From Halopenitus persicus (GTDB lineage: Archaea; Halobacteriota; Halobacteria; Halobacteriales; Haloferacaceae), in NCBI RefSeq assembly GCF_900107205.1, contig NZ_FNPC01000001.1, positions 489,699 through 553,698 of the forward strand: DNA of 64,000 bases. The letters run 5' to 3'. Made by a program: the position numbers and the translations under genes. This document shows positions 1-8,477 of the stretch, piece by piece. Each line of letters opens with the position of its first letter. The first letter of the stretch is position 1. The notes beneath the pieces are model-generated. The model was not told the DNA's origin, ran no database searches, and was given only the letters and a program-made list of their open reading frames with translations.

Positions 1-92
1 CCCGTGCCGTGGGTCTCGAGGACGGCGTCGATCGCCGCGTCGCTCATCGTCTCGCCCTCGATCGGCCGGTCGTCGGATGGCTGCGTCGTCAT
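1..92 (-). CDS. N-terminal part of a probable pyridoxamine 5'-phosphate oxidase-like flavin protein (cut by window edge)
   Basis: Only the first 30 codons lie in the window; the gene continues past base 1. The translation starts MTTQPSDDRPIEGETMSDAA and runs on with IDAVLETHGTG. A segment of the type MSDxxIDxxLxxxGxG is the usual opening of the haloarchaeal PNPOx-like split-barrel proteins, small flavin- or heme-binding proteins of mostly unknown substrate. A TATA-like box at 181-188 lies about 90 bases upstream, so this transcript would have a leader. The family call rests on a short N-terminus and is tentative. Confidence 0.5.
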   Translation of the reverse strand, partial: MTTQPSDDRPIEGETMSDAAIDAVLETHGT

Positions 93-180
93 TGGGGACA
101 CGTCCTGCGGCGGTGACCGCAACCGGGGACGGGTTCGGCGCTCGTCCCCGTGGATGTACCGTCCGTCGTGCGGATGGGCC

Positions 181-188
181 TTATATAT
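181..188 (-). promoter_or_regulatory. TATA box, probably for the partial gene at 1-92
   Basis: The sequence ttatatat lies in a GC-rich stretch upstream of the minus-strand start at 92. Transcription would start near 155-160, giving a leader of roughly 65 bases. Bases 93-357 otherwise show no gene; the part from about 240 to 357 is markedly AT-rich compared with the rest of the window. Confidence 0.45.
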
Positions 189-357
189 CCCGGACGGAGC
201 GACGCGATTCCGGAACGACCGAGAAACCGTTGGATACCGAGCGGACGCGGTAGGAAGGCCTAAACGAAGATACGAATCCAGGCCACATAGCATCCCAATT
301 GTGTTTAGAAAAAGAGACAATCATCAACATATCCAACATAAATTGCGCTTTAAGGTT

Positions 358-732
358 TCAATAGGTATCTCGTTCAAGCGCCTCCCGTCGCTGTTCGTAT
401 TCCTCGTCAGTCAGTTCCCCGCGTGCGTAGGCGAGCCGAAGCTCTTCGAGTGCTTGGTCTGAATCACTCGCATCTCCCGTAATCGCGCGGTAGATGAGGT
501 ACCCACCACCGACGATGGCGGCGAGGAACAGCAGCTGCATCACGATGCCGACGATGAACATCCAGCCAGGCATCGTCCCGTCGCCCCACATATGACCGCC
601 CCACGTCCCACCCATCATCGGGCCGAATCCCATCATCCCGAAGCCCATAAAGAACAACGGGAAGATGACGAACGCACCGATGATAACGAGGAGGAGCGTA
701 ACAAGTCGCGTATCGTCTGAATTCGTCGGCAT
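358..732 (-). CDS. SHOCT-domain small membrane protein
   Basis: 124 residues. Two hydrophobic membrane segments (about residues 9-30 and 57-82) flank a loop very rich in Gly and Met (GMMGFGPMMGG region) with His residues. The C-terminal 30 residues (LEELRLAYARGELTDEEYEQ) form a typical SHOCT domain, a short helical module at the ends of many membrane proteins. Met/His-rich segments are often seen near copper-handling genes, which fits the neighbouring metal permease, but a metal role is inference. A good Shine-Dalgarno GGAGG lies at 741-745, 8 bases before the start, which is unusual here, where most genes look leaderless. Confidence 0.8.
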   Translation of the reverse strand: MPTNSDDTRLVTLLLVIIGAFVIFPLFFMGFGMMGFGPMMGGTWGGHMWGDGTMPGWMFIVGIVMQLLFLAAIVGGGYLIYRAITGDASDSDQALEELRLAYARGELTDEEYEQRREALERDTY

Positions 733-912
733 ATTGTATCCCTCCGTGAGTTTGGGCCTCGGGTAATACTACGCACTAACTATTCAATGCGGTTGTGCCT
801 TTGACCTGCGTGTTTCTCCTACCGATTTCTTTTGAAGTAACCACTCATTACGGCTATGACCCGAACTATCTGAAGGAAAACTGCAATAGATGATCCCTTC
901 GAAAGTATACCT

Positions 913-2298
913 ATGGTGGCGACGATGGTTGATGGCGTCTTCGAAGCTCTACGTATCGGTGTGGGCTTCCTCTGGACGGCGGCGTGGGCGATCATCATGG
1001 GCCTCACGGTCACGAGTCTCGTTCAGGTCTACGTCTCCAAGGAACGAATGGCACAGGTGCTGGGTGACGGCGATCTGAGCGGACTCACCAAGGCGACTGC
1101 GTTTGGCGCGGCCAGTAGTGGCTGTAGTTTCGGCGCTGTCGCCATCGGAAAGGGGCTGTTCAAGAAGGGGGCGCACGCGGTGAACTTCCTCGCGTTTATG
1201 TTCGCGTCGACGAACCTCATCGTCGAACTCGGGTTGATGATTCTGATTCTGCTCGGCTGGGAGTTTCTGGTCGCAGAGTTACTCGGTGGACTCATTCTCA
1301 TCGCCGTGATGGCGGTGATCGTCCACCTCACGCTCCCCGAAAACCTCTTCGACGAGGTTCGGGAGACGCTCAACGAGCGCGATCACGAGGCGGGGGTCAC
1401 CGAAGACCCGACCTGCGGGATGGAAGGCAGTGACGAGTACACCCTCACGACTGACGGCGGTGAGACGCTCAAATTCTGTTCGGAGGGCTGTATGGAGACG
1501 TACCTGCAGGAAACGTCGAGTAGCGGCGGGTGGCGCGAGGAACTGCGCTCGTGGGGTGGCTGGTACAAGATCGCCAATCAGTACCGCAAGGAGTGGTCGA
1601 TGATCTGGAAGGACGTCATCGCGGGCTTTCTCATCTCCGGGTTCGTCATCGTCTTCGTCCCCCAGTGGGTCTGGAATACCCTGTTCATCCGGGGCGACGG
1701 CCTGCTCGTGACCGCCGAGCACGCGATCATGGGCGTCGCCATCGCCGTCGTCAGTTTCGTCGGCAGCATGGGCAACGTCCCGTTCGCGGTCGCGCTCTGG
1801 GGCGGCGGCATTAGCTTCGCGGGCGTCATCGCGTTCGTCTACGCCGACCTCATCACGATTCCCGTATTGAACGTCTACCGGAAGTACTACGGCTGGAAGA
1901 TCATGCTGTACATCCTCGGCGTCTTCTTCGTCACGATGGCGTTCACCGGCTTCCTCATGGAGCTGCTGTTTGACGCCCTCGGCATCGTTCCAGATCTGGC
2001 GGGTGGCGAGACGGCGACCGAGCAGACGTATTTCGAGCTCAACTACACGTTCTACCTCAACCTCATCGCCTTCGCGCTCTCGGGGTTCCTGCTGTACGTC
2101 TATCGACGCGGCCTCGGTGCGCCCGGCCAGTACCGTGACCCCGTCTGTGGTATGCGGACCGACGACAGCGAGCCAGCGGCGACGCACGACGGCGAGAGGT
2201 ACCACTTCTGCTCGAAGACCTGCAAGGAGGCCTTCGAAGAGGATCCCGACGAATACGTCACCGGGCATCCGATGGTGATGGAGGGCCACGACCACTGA
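913..2298 (+). CDS. Heavy-metal permease of the SO_0444 / ArsP-like family with two YHS domains
   Basis: 461 residues. The protein has two blocks of membrane helices (about residues 12-140 and 235-400) typical of the DUF318/ArsP_1 permeases, including the SSGCSFGA motif with Cys71. Each block is followed by a YHS/TRASH-type metal-binding domain: DPTCGM with FCSEGC (Cys168, Cys189, Cys193) and DPVCGM with FCSKTC (Cys412, Cys433, Cys437), and the C-terminus ends in His residues. Relatives are thought to export Cu, Zn or As(III); the substrate cannot be read from the sequence. It stands next to the SHOCT protein and a P-type ATPase remnant, so this looks like a metal-resistance patch. ATG at 925 is an alternative start. 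Confidence 0.85.
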   Translation: MVATMVDGVFEALRIGVGFLWTAAWAIIMGLTVTSLVQVYVSKERMAQVLGDGDLSGLTKATAFGAASSGCSFGAVAIGKGLFKKGAHAVNFLAFMFASTNLIVELGLMILILLGWEFLVAELLGGLILIAVMAVIVHLTLPENLFDEVRETLNERDHEAGVTEDPTCGMEGSDEYTLTTDGGETLKFCSEGCMETYLQETSSSGGWREELRSWGGWYKIANQYRKEWSMIWKDVIAGFLISGFVIVFVPQWVWNTLFIRGDGLLVTAEHAIMGVAIAVVSFVGSMGNVPFAVALWGGGISFAGVIAFVYADLITIPVLNVYRKYYGWKIMLYILGVFFVTMAFTGFLMELLFDALGIVPDLAGGETATEQTYFELNYTFYLNLIAFALSGFLLYVYRRGLGAPGQYRDPVCGMRTDDSEPAATHDGERYHFCSKTCKEAFEEDPDEYVTGHPMVMEGHDH

Positions 2299-2401
2299 TG
2301 GACGTCTGAAGGTTCCCGTATCCCAGCTGAACATCCTTGGTGTCGGCAGTTGGGGAACCGGAGAACGGTTTCGGTATGACTGTGGAGGGAACCACCGTCG
2401 C

Positions 2402-2728
2402 ATCCTCTACATCGCAAGCGTGGTCTTCCCGACTCAGTCGGCGTTCTTCCGGGAGCTCGTCACGCTGATCGACGGCATACTGCTCGGCCACCGGATCGTG
2501 ATGCGGTCGGTACGCCGAGCTTCGAGCGCCGTCGACGAACTGGCGAAGCTGATGCCGGACACCGACGAGCGGATCACTGACGCTGGAGAGACCGAGGAGG
2601 TCCCCGTCAGTGAACTCTCCGAGGGCGACCTCGTACTCGTCCGACCGGGCGCGAGTGTCCCTGCTGACGTATCGTCGAGGAGAATGATTCGGACGTCGAG
2701 GAGCCTGAAGGTCTCCCACCTAGCGTAA
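2402..2728 (+). pseudogene. Fragment of a heavy-metal P1B-type ATPase (CopA/CopB-like)
   Basis: Reading one frame from about 2402 gives a P-type ATPase segment: membrane helix, then the linker [20 protein letters not shown] and [20 protein letters not shown], which is the start of the actuator domain. After PAD at about 2670 the frame breaks: the expected continuation is found in another frame ([10 protein letters not shown]) at about 2674-2710. No TGE loop, phosphorylation DKTGT motif or ATP-binding domain follows, and no N-terminal metal-binding domain precedes. It is therefore a small internal relic of a roughly 700-900 residue pump. A GTG at 2420 opens a 102-codon frame, but it cannot make a working protein. 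Confidence 0.8.
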
Positions 2729-2794
2729 CGAGAAAAATCTCGGTGTGAGGTTGAGAGGACCACTTATCCGAGCAGGGGGTGTAAATGGGAGTGT

Positions 2795-3082
2795 ATGCCT
2801 GAAGAAGTCCTGTTCAAATCCGAGAGTGCCCGGAGCCGAGACGAAATCGCGTCGTACCTCCGGAACGTCGTCGAAAAGCTCGAACAGGGGGATTCGATCA
2901 CCCTGAGGGCGGGGGAAGAGTCCGTCACGATGGACCCCCCGGAACGTCCGACATTCGAAGTCAAAGCCGAACGGGAAGGGCCGGCCGGTGGCCCTGGAGA
3001 GCTGAGCATCGAGTTCGAGCTCGAGTGGGATGAGAACAGTGAGGGCGCTGCGGGCGGCTCGGATAGTCTCGAGATCGAATAA
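2795..3082 (+). CDS. amphi-Trp domain protein
   Basis: 95 residues, soluble and very acidic. The N-terminal 60 residues (EVLFKSESARSRDEIASYLR followed by VVEKLEQGD) match the amphi-Trp domain, a small module common in haloarchaea whose function is unknown. The C-terminal third is an acidic strand-like segment (LSIEFELEWDE). A TATA-like box cttatcc at 2763-2768 lies about 28 bases upstream of the ATG, so the mRNA is probably leaderless. Confidence 0.8.
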   Translation: MPEEVLFKSESARSRDEIASYLRNVVEKLEQGDSITLRAGEESVTMDPPERPTFEVKAEREGPAGGPGELSIEFELEWDENSEGAAGGSDSLEIE

Positions 3083-3153
3083 ACGAGGAAGACCAACGCA
3101 ACCGACTAGGACCGGTCGTGGACGGGGATAACCGGAACAGGTGCTGATCGGAC

Positions 3154-3269
3154 TGCTCTGTTGAATCCGATGACAGCAATGGGCTGGAGATGGAGCCACA
3201 GTTCGCCGCTGAATCCGTCGTTCCTTCGCTCGTATCTGTCGGTTAGTGTATTGCGGATTCAACAGAGCA
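3154..3269. mobile_element. 116-bp MITE-like element with 16-bp perfect terminal inverted repeats
   Basis: The ends are tgctctgttgaatccg (3154-3169) and cggattcaacagagca (3254-3269), perfect reverse complements over 16 bases. Between them are only 84 bases without an open frame that looks coding. Such short elements with transposon-like ends and no transposase are typical of MITEs moved in trans by a full IS. No clear target duplication is visible at the borders. The parent IS family cannot be named from this sequence alone. Confidence 0.7.
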
Positions 3270-3280
3270 CAATAACGGAA

Positions 3281-3301
3281 CGGGCGCGGTGGATTCGAAC
3301 C
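3281..3301 (-). repeat. Partial copy of the tRNA-Arg 3' end (possible attachment-site remnant)
   Basis: On the plus strand, 3281-3301 (cgggcgcggt then ggattcgaacc) repeats 3411-3432, the T-arm and acceptor end of the tRNA-Arg gene, with one substitution and a one-base gap. The copy lies 130 bases beyond the tRNA 3' end, in the orientation expected after site-specific integration into a tRNA gene. A further T-arm-like segment on the opposite strand lies at about 3358-3375. The 130 bases between the copies carry no gene. Confidence 0.55.
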
Positions 3302-3410
3302 GGAGCCAGACAGGCCTGCTCGCCTCGCTTCGTTCGGTTGTGCGGGCTGTGAATTCCAGGGTTCGAATCCTCTGCGTGCCGGTTCGCTCGCCGCGATGCA
3401 CCTCGCTGGA

Positions 3411-3485
3411 CGGGCACGGTGGGATTCGAACCCACGACCATCGGATTAGAAGTCCGACGCTCTATCCGGGCTGAGCTACGTGCCC
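3411..3485 (-). tRNA. tRNA-Arg (anticodon TCT)
   Basis: On the minus strand the gene starts gggcacg ta gctcagc and folds into a full cloverleaf. The acceptor stem pairs 3479-3485 with 3412-3418; the anticodon stem is tcgga/tccga with loop cttctaa, so the anticodon is TCT; the T-arm is gtggg ttcgaat cccac. The discriminator base is G. CCA is not encoded. No intron is seen. The gene borders the accessory patch at lower coordinates and the core genes above. Confidence 0.93.
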
Positions 3486-3618
3486 TCACTCGCACGTACG
3501 GTCGATCGCTTATAAGCGATGAGGTTCACCCCCGCCGCTCGCCGACGATCACGACGCCGACACCCCGACCGGGGTCGCTCCGCAGCGCTTAATGGCCGGC
3601 ATGGCCGACGAACCGGTA

Positions 3619-4299
3619 ATGCGAGTCATCGGTACCGTCGGGCTTCCCGGAAGCGGAAAGGGGGAAGTGGCGACGGTCGCGGACGAGGCCGGGATCCCGG
3701 TCGTGGTGATGGGCGACGTGATCCGCGAGGCGTGTCGAAACCGCGGGCTCGATCCGGCCGAACACCACGGCCGGATCGCCGGCAAGCTCCGCGAGGAGGA
3801 GGGACCGGACGCGATCGCGGCCCGAACCGTGCCCCGGATCCGGGAGGCGATCGAGGATGCGGACTCGGGCGCGGGCGCGGATGGGGACTCGGGCACGGAT
3901 GCGAACGCAAACGGGGACGCGAGCGACGCCGACACGGTGCTCGTCGACGGGCTCCGGTCGCCGGTCGAGCTCGAGCGGTTCCGCGAGGCGTTCGGCGACG
4001 ACTTCACGCTCGTGGCGATCCGGGCGCCCTTCGACGTCCGCGCGGAGCGGCTCGCCGACCGCGGCCGCGACGCGGCCGACGCGGACGTCGAGGCCCTCCG
4101 CGAGCGCGACGAGCGGGAGCTCGAGTTGGGCCTCGGCGAGGTGATCGAGGCGGCCGACGTCGAGATCGACAACACCGGCTCGCTGTCGGCGTTCCGCGAC
4201 CGGGTTCGGGACCTGCTCGGGGTCGAGGCGGCGGCCGACGACCCAGCCGATGCCGACGTCGTCCGGACCGACCGGGCCAGCCGGGGTGACGGGTCGTGA
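3619..4299 (+). CDS. UPF0200 family P-loop kinase-like protein (dephospho-CoA-kinase/adenylate-kinase fold)
   Basis: 226 residues from this start. The N-terminus MRVIGTVGLPGSGKGE is the P-loop (GLPGSGKG) with which archaeal UPF0200 proteins normally begin, so I chose ATG 3619; ATG 3592 or 3601 would add a few residues. MGDVIRE follows, as in nucleoside or CoA kinases. A low-complexity Asp/Gly/Ala insert (about residues 83-107) interrupts the domain. Its C-terminal half has the R-rich lid-like region. The true substrate of UPF0200 proteins is not settled to my knowledge. It overlaps the next gene (GTGA), so both are co-transcribed. A TATA-like gcttataagc is at 3508-3517 and a second, gcttaat, at 3585-3591. 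Confidence 0.85.
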   Translation: MRVIGTVGLPGSGKGEVATVADEAGIPVVVMGDVIREACRNRGLDPAEHHGRIAGKLREEEGPDAIAARTVPRIREAIEDADSGAGADGDSGTDANANGDASDADTVLVDGLRSPVELERFREAFGDDFTLVAIRAPFDVRAERLADRGRDAADADVEALRERDERELELGLGEVIEAADVEIDNTGSLSAFRDRVRDLLGVEAAADDPADADVVRTDRASRGDGS

Positions 4300-4709
4300 T
4301 CTACAGCATCGACGTGCGGATCGAGGCGCCGGTCAACGACACGGAGGTGACCGACCGGGTCGCCGACGCGGTCCGGAACGTCTTCCCGGAGGCCGACCTG
4401 GAGTTTCGCGACGGGCGACTGATCGCGGAGACGCACACGCTCGACCCCTTCTCCGACGTCCTTCACGACCAGGAGATCCTCGATACGGCTCGCCGCGTGT
4501 TCCTCGAGACCGCCGACGAGGACGGGTTCGAGTTCGCGATCAAAAAACAGCCGGCCTTCGAGGGGGTCGTCACCTTCGCGGTCGGATCGCCGGACGAGCT
4601 CGGCGACATCGAGGTGTCGGTGACGGTCCGGGAGCCGGACGTCGAGTCGTTCATCGACCACGTCGCCCCGCGGACCGAGGACGGCGTGCCGATCGACCCG
4701 GACGTCTGA
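4296..4709 (+). CDS. UPF0201 family RNA-binding-domain protein
   Basis: 137 residues, starting at GTG that overlaps the stop of the UPF0200 gene. The sequence (IYSIDVRIEAPVNDTEVTDR, then VRNVFPEADLEF and the central KKQPAFEGVVTFAVG) matches archaeal UPF0201 proteins, which structural databases place near ribosomal L5-like or RNA-binding folds. The pairing UPF0200-UPF0201 is common in archaea and suggests a shared function, still unknown. No signal peptide or membrane segment. Confidence 0.85.
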   Translation: MIYSIDVRIEAPVNDTEVTDRVADAVRNVFPEADLEFRDGRLIAETHTLDPFSDVLHDQEILDTARRVFLETADEDGFEFAIKKQPAFEGVVTFAVGSPDELGDIEVSVTVREPDVESFIDHVAPRTEDGVPIDPDV

Positions 4710-4751
4710 GTCCCACCCACCCTGAACGGAGGACGTCGGGGACGCGGCGCG

Positions 4752-6095
4752 CTACTCGACGTAGTCGTAGGTGCGCTCGTTCATCCGGCCCCAGCCGGTG
4801 AAGACGAACTCGCCGTCCGGCGCGGTGAACGCCTCGACGTCGACCGACTTGTCGTAATCGTGGACCTCGTGGACCTGCGTGTACTCCTCGAAGGACAGGT
4901 CGTACCGGGACGCGAGCTGCTCGTCGACGTCGAGCGCCTCGATCTCCTCGCGCCAGCCGGGTTGGACCGTCTCGGAGTGGATCTCCGCCTGTGCGCCGGA
5001 GCCGTACGATCCGACCAGCAGGCGCTCGCCGACGAACTCCTCGTCGAGGCCGCGCTCGACCGCGTGCCGCAGCGCGCTCGCGCGGGCGAGGTGGACCGAC
5101 CCCGTATACCAGTTGCCGACGACCCGCGAGAGCTCGAGGGTCGGCTCGATCGTGTCGGCGTACCATCCCTGATACCGGTCGGTTCCCTTGAGCGCGTCCA
5201 TATACTCGCTGATCGCCTCCTCGTAGGCCTCTCGAGACTCGTAGTCGGCCTCCCGGGGCTGGCGCCCGATGGCGTCGGCCAGCTCGTCCTCGACGGGGGT
5301 GTTGCGCGTGATGTGTCGGTAGGCGAAGAGGCCGGCCTTGCGGACCATCCCGGGGAACGGCGTGTGGAACGGCGCGTACGCGACCGTGTCGGGCTCCACG
5401 GCGCCGGCGACCGACTCGTAGTCCTCGAGCGCCTCGCGCATTCGCGCGAGGTACACCTGCATCGAGCGCTTGCCGTCGACGCTGGGGAACTGCTGGTTCG
5501 GTTTGAGGAAGTCCGTCTCGTCCATGCTCCCGTAGCCCTGGTCCGTGGACAGCTCGACGATCGAGGGATCCTCGGTGACGAGCATCGCGACCGCGCCCGC
5601 CCCCTGGGTGGCCTCGCCGGGGTCGCCGCGCTCGTACAGCGCCGTGTCCGTCGCGATCACCAGGGCGGCCCGTCCGCGGTTGCGGCCGGCGCGGATCCAG
5701 TTGTAGGCGTCGTCGATCGCCTGGGTGCCGGAGACGCAGGCGAACTTTCGCTCCCCCTTGTTGGCGTGTCTGAAGTCGCCGTCGTAGACCTGTTCGAGAC
5801 AGCCCGCGATGTAGGTCGACACCGGCTTCGAGTGGTCGAAGGCCGACTCGGTCGCGACGTCGATCCGACCGATCTCGTCGGGCTCGATCCCCTTTCGGTC
5901 CAGCAGTCGCTTGGCGGCGTTGGCCCCCATCGTGACGATGTCCTCGTAGACGTCCGGGAACGAGGACGTCTCGAGGCCCAGTCCCTTCGTGTACTTCTCG
6001 GGGTCCTCGCCCTTCCGCGGCGCGAAGGTGTTCGGCAGGTCGAGCTGTAGCTTGCCCGTTCGGATCTCGATCGCGTCGATGCCGACGGCAGTCAT
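4752..6095 (-). CDS. hmgB: Hydroxymethylglutaryl-CoA synthase
   Basis: 447 residues, the usual length. It condenses acetyl-CoA with acetoacetyl-CoA to HMG-CoA, the first committed step toward mevalonate and the isoprenoid ether lipids and carotenoids of the cell. The catalytic triad is visible: Glu83 (ATESAFDHSKP), Cys120 (KFACVSGTQA) and His244 (APFHTPFPGM). The pathway's next enzyme, HMG-CoA reductase, is encoded separately at 26401-27615. The gene lies convergent to the UPF0201 gene with a 42-base gap. Confidence 0.95.
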   Translation of the reverse strand: MTAVGIDAIEIRTGKLQLDLPNTFAPRKGEDPEKYTKGLGLETSSFPDVYEDIVTMGANAAKRLLDRKGIEPDEIGRIDVATESAFDHSKPVSTYIAGCLEQVYDGDFRHANKGERKFACVSGTQAIDDAYNWIRAGRNRGRAALVIATDTALYERGDPGEATQGAGAVAMLVTEDPSIVELSTDQGYGSMDETDFLKPNQQFPSVDGKRSMQVYLARMREALEDYESVAGAVEPDTVAYAPFHTPFPGMVRKAGLFAYRHITRNTPVEDELADAIGRQPREADYESREAYEEAISEYMDALKGTDRYQGWYADTIEPTLELSRVVGNWYTGSVHLARASALRHAVERGLDEEFVGERLLVGSYGSGAQAEIHSETVQPGWREEIEALDVDEQLASRYDLSFEEYTQVHEVHDYDKSVDVEAFTAPDGEFVFTGWGRMNERTYDYVE

Positions 6096-6203
6096 ACTCC
6101 GGCGTTCGAGAACCGCCCATAAGGGCCTGTCGATGGGACGGTACGTCGTCCGTCGAAACGCCGGCGGCCGGGAAGCCGAGTCGACCGGGTGGCCCGACCA
6201 GCG

Positions 6204-6890
6204 TCAGTCGTCCTCGTCCTCGTCCTCGTCGTCCTCGTCGTCATCGTCGTCATCGTCGCTATCGTCATCCTCGTCGTCAGCGTCGCTATCGTCGTCAGCG
6301 TCGCTATCGTCGTCAGCGTCGCTATCGTCGTCAGCGTCGCCATCGTCCTTGCCGTCATCGCCGTTGTCGTTGTCGTCGTCAGCGTCGTCATCGTCGCTGG
6401 CCTGATCGTCATCCCCGTCTCCAGCGTCACCGTTCCCGGCGTCGTCCGGTTCGTCCGGTTCGTCCCCGGTCGGGTCACGGGTCGTCCGGTCGAGGGTCTC
6501 GCCGGAGGGATCGTGGATCACCTCGACGACGACGGCGTCGTCGGGGTCGTACGGCGGCGACGCGAGTCGCCACTCGTCGCCGGGCTGCCAGGTCTCGGCG
6601 TCGACGGGAGTGACGTCTCCGGGACCGTCCGTCCCGTTCAGCCGATAGCGATCGACCGTGCCGCCGTGGTCGATCCGTATCGAAACGTCGGCGGCCGGGA
6701 TCGCGTCGCCGCCGGCGTGGGTCACGGTGACCGCGGAGGCGTTCAGCTCCGTCTCGACCATCGTCGCCGACGAGCGATCGGCGGCCTGGTCGGTCACGGC
6801 GGCGAGTCCGGCGACGCCGGCCGTGGTCGAGACGGCGATGACGACGCCGAGGATCATGATCCCCCCGATTGCCGACGACTGTGCGCGCAC
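6204..6890 (-). CDS. Type IV pilin-like secreted protein with a long poly-Asp tail
   Basis: 228 residues. The N-terminus MRAQSSAIGGIMILGVVIAV has the class III signal shape of haloarchaeal pilins: a short basic stretch, a Gly cleavage region and a hydrophobic helix. A beta-rich domain of about 110 residues follows. The last 80 residues are almost only Asp, Glu, Ser, Ala and Gly, built partly from an 18-bp repeat at 6274-6345 encoding DSDADD units. Such a tail would stay soluble outside the cell at high salt and could bind cations. It is a single gene, not a pilus operon, so its role as pilin or anchored surface protein is open. Confidence 0.7.
   Translation of the reverse strand: MRAQSSAIGGIMILGVVIAVSTTAGVAGLAAVTDQAADRSSATMVETELNASAVTVTHAGGDAIPAADVSIRIDHGGTVDRYRLNGTDGPGDVTPVDAETWQPGDEWRLASPPYDPDDAVVVEVIHDPSGETLDRTTRDPTGDEPDEPDDAGNGDAGDGDDDQASDDDDADDDNDNGDDGKDDGDADDDSDADDDSDADDDSDADDEDDDSDDDDDDDEDDEDEDEDD
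6274..6345. repeat. 18-bp tandem repeat, four copies, coding for the acidic tail
   Basis: The unit tcgtcagcgtcgctatcg occurs at 6274, 6292, 6310 and 6328 with one change in the last copy. It lies inside the pilin-like gene in frame and encodes Asp/Ser/Ala repeats. Surrounding cgtcat and cgtcct triplets are simpler versions of the same. Confidence 0.85.
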
Positions 6891-6963
6891 GGGTTTATTC
6901 AGGGTTCGAAACGGTATAATTGTACCCCTCGAAAGTCGTCCGCGCCGATCACGCGGTCTCGGA

Positions 6964-8361
6964 TCACCCGGGAACGCCGTGCCGGCGGAGCGCGAGGATC
7001 GCCCCGCCGACGCCGAGGACCGCGACCGCCGCGGCCCCGCGGGTCGAGATGCCGATCCCGAGGATCCCGCCGACGCCGGTGACCAGCGTGAACGCGAGAA
7101 AGACGGGCAGGACGACCGCGATCGCGTAGTACCACGGGAGCTCGAAGAGACGGGCGATCGGCCCGGCGCCGCGTGCGTACTCCTCGCGGGCGAGCCGCCC
7201 GAGAACCCAGCCGTCGAACAGCAGGAACCCGAGCAGCCCCGCCGTGAGCACGACGTTCGCGAGCGTGTCGGCGAGCAGCGCGAAGACCGCCGGCGAGAGC
7301 GCCGCGATGCTCCCGGTGACCAGAAAGAGCCCGCCCGTTCCCAGGGTCGCCCGTTCCCGTGAGAGGCCGTGTTCGTCGACGAGGTAGGCGACGAGCACCT
7401 CGAGGATGCTGATCGCCGAGGAGAGCGCGGCCAGCAGGACGACGCCGAAGAAGACGACGCCGACGAGGCGGCTGTAGGGAAGCTCGGCGAACGCGCCGGC
7501 GAGGCTCACGAACAGCGCGCCCGGACCGCCCTGACCGGGCGAGACGCCAAGCGAGAACAACAGCGGAAAGATGACCAGGCCGGCGAGCACGCCGATCGCG
7601 GTGTTGAGAACGGCGATCAGGGTGCCGTCGGCGGCCAGCGACCGGTCCTCGCCGAGATACGAGGAGTAGGTGAGCATCGTGCCGGCGCCGACCGAGAGGG
7701 TGAAAAGCGCCTGTCCGGCCGCCGCCGGAAGCACGCTGAAGAGGTTCTCACGCAGGTACGCGACGTCGAGCGAGAGGTAGAAGTCGTAGCCGCCGCCGGC
7801 GCCCGGCAGCGTCGATGCCCAGACCGCGAGCGCGCCGAAGAGGAGGACGATCCCCGGCACCATCACCGTCGTCGACACCTCGATCCCGCGTTCGACGCCG
7901 AGGTAGACGATGGCGACGGTCATCGCCAGAAAGAGGACGTGAAAGCCGACCGCGCCGAGCCCATAATCGATCGCGGCGAAGTACTCCTGGGGCGCCGTGA
8001 AGTACGCGCCGGTCGTGCTCGCGGCCGTGTACCGGAGGATCCAGCCGCCGACGACCGAGTAGAACGAGAGGATCACGGTCGACGCGAGCAGCGCGACCGC
8101 GCCGAGCGGGCGAAACCACCGGCCGGCCAGCTCGTCGAAGGCCCCGACCGGGTTGCGGTTGCTCCGGCGGCCGATCACGAACTCGCCGATGAGTCCCGGG
8201 ACGCCGACCCCGACGACCAACAGGAGATACACCGTCAGGAACGCCGCGCCGCCGTTCTCCGCGGTCAGCCACGGGAACCGCCAGATGTTCCCGATCCCGA
8301 CCGCGCTGCCGACGGCGGCGAGGATGAACCCGATTCGGGTCCGCCACGTGGATCTCGTCAT
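6964..8361 (-). CDS. Sodium-dependent transporter, neurotransmitter:sodium symporter (NSS/SNF) family, copy 1
   Basis: 465 residues from the ATG at 8361 (MTRSTWRTRIGFILAAVGSA). The signature AAVGSAVGIGNIWRFPWL of the first helix, which forms the sodium and substrate site in this family, is intact, and eleven to twelve membrane helices can be drawn. These proteins take up amino acids or similar small molecules with Na+. The frame stays open upstream through the next gene, but the alignment of the signature fixes the start. A paralogue lies 116 bases upstream on the same strand, so the pair arose by duplication. Confidence 0.9.
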   Translation of the reverse strand: MTRSTWRTRIGFILAAVGSAVGIGNIWRFPWLTAENGGAAFLTVYLLLVVGVGVPGLIGEFVIGRRSNRNPVGAFDELAGRWFRPLGAVALLASTVILSFYSVVGGWILRYTAASTTGAYFTAPQEYFAAIDYGLGAVGFHVLFLAMTVAIVYLGVERGIEVSTTVMVPGIVLLFGALAVWASTLPGAGGGYDFYLSLDVAYLRENLFSVLPAAAGQALFTLSVGAGTMLTYSSYLGEDRSLAADGTLIAVLNTAIGVLAGLVIFPLLFSLGVSPGQGGPGALFVSLAGAFAELPYSRLVGVVFFGVVLLAALSSAISILEVLVAYLVDEHGLSRERATLGTGGLFLVTGSIAALSPAVFALLADTLANVVLTAGLLGFLLFDGWVLGRLAREEYARGAGPIARLFELPWYYAIAVVLPVFLAFTLVTGVGGILGIGISTRGAAAVAVLGVGGAILALRRHGVPG

Positions 8362-8477
8362 CGTCGTGCGCTCGGGTGCCGGCGCGAAAAAGGCTGACGA
8401 GACGAGCCGCGGCGGGACCGGCCGAAAGCCGGAACGGAGGCGGACCGCGGTCGAAAACGGAGCGGCGAGGAACCGCG

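Noticed and set aside
3358..3375. A further T-arm-like segment on the plus strand, possible second tRNA
   Set aside because: No acceptor or anticodon stem can be paired around it; it is at most a fragment.
3259..3495. ORFs over the tRNA-Arg region on both strands (IRTHDHRIRSP-type peptides)
   Set aside because: These are classic spurious translations of tRNA genes and T-arm copies.
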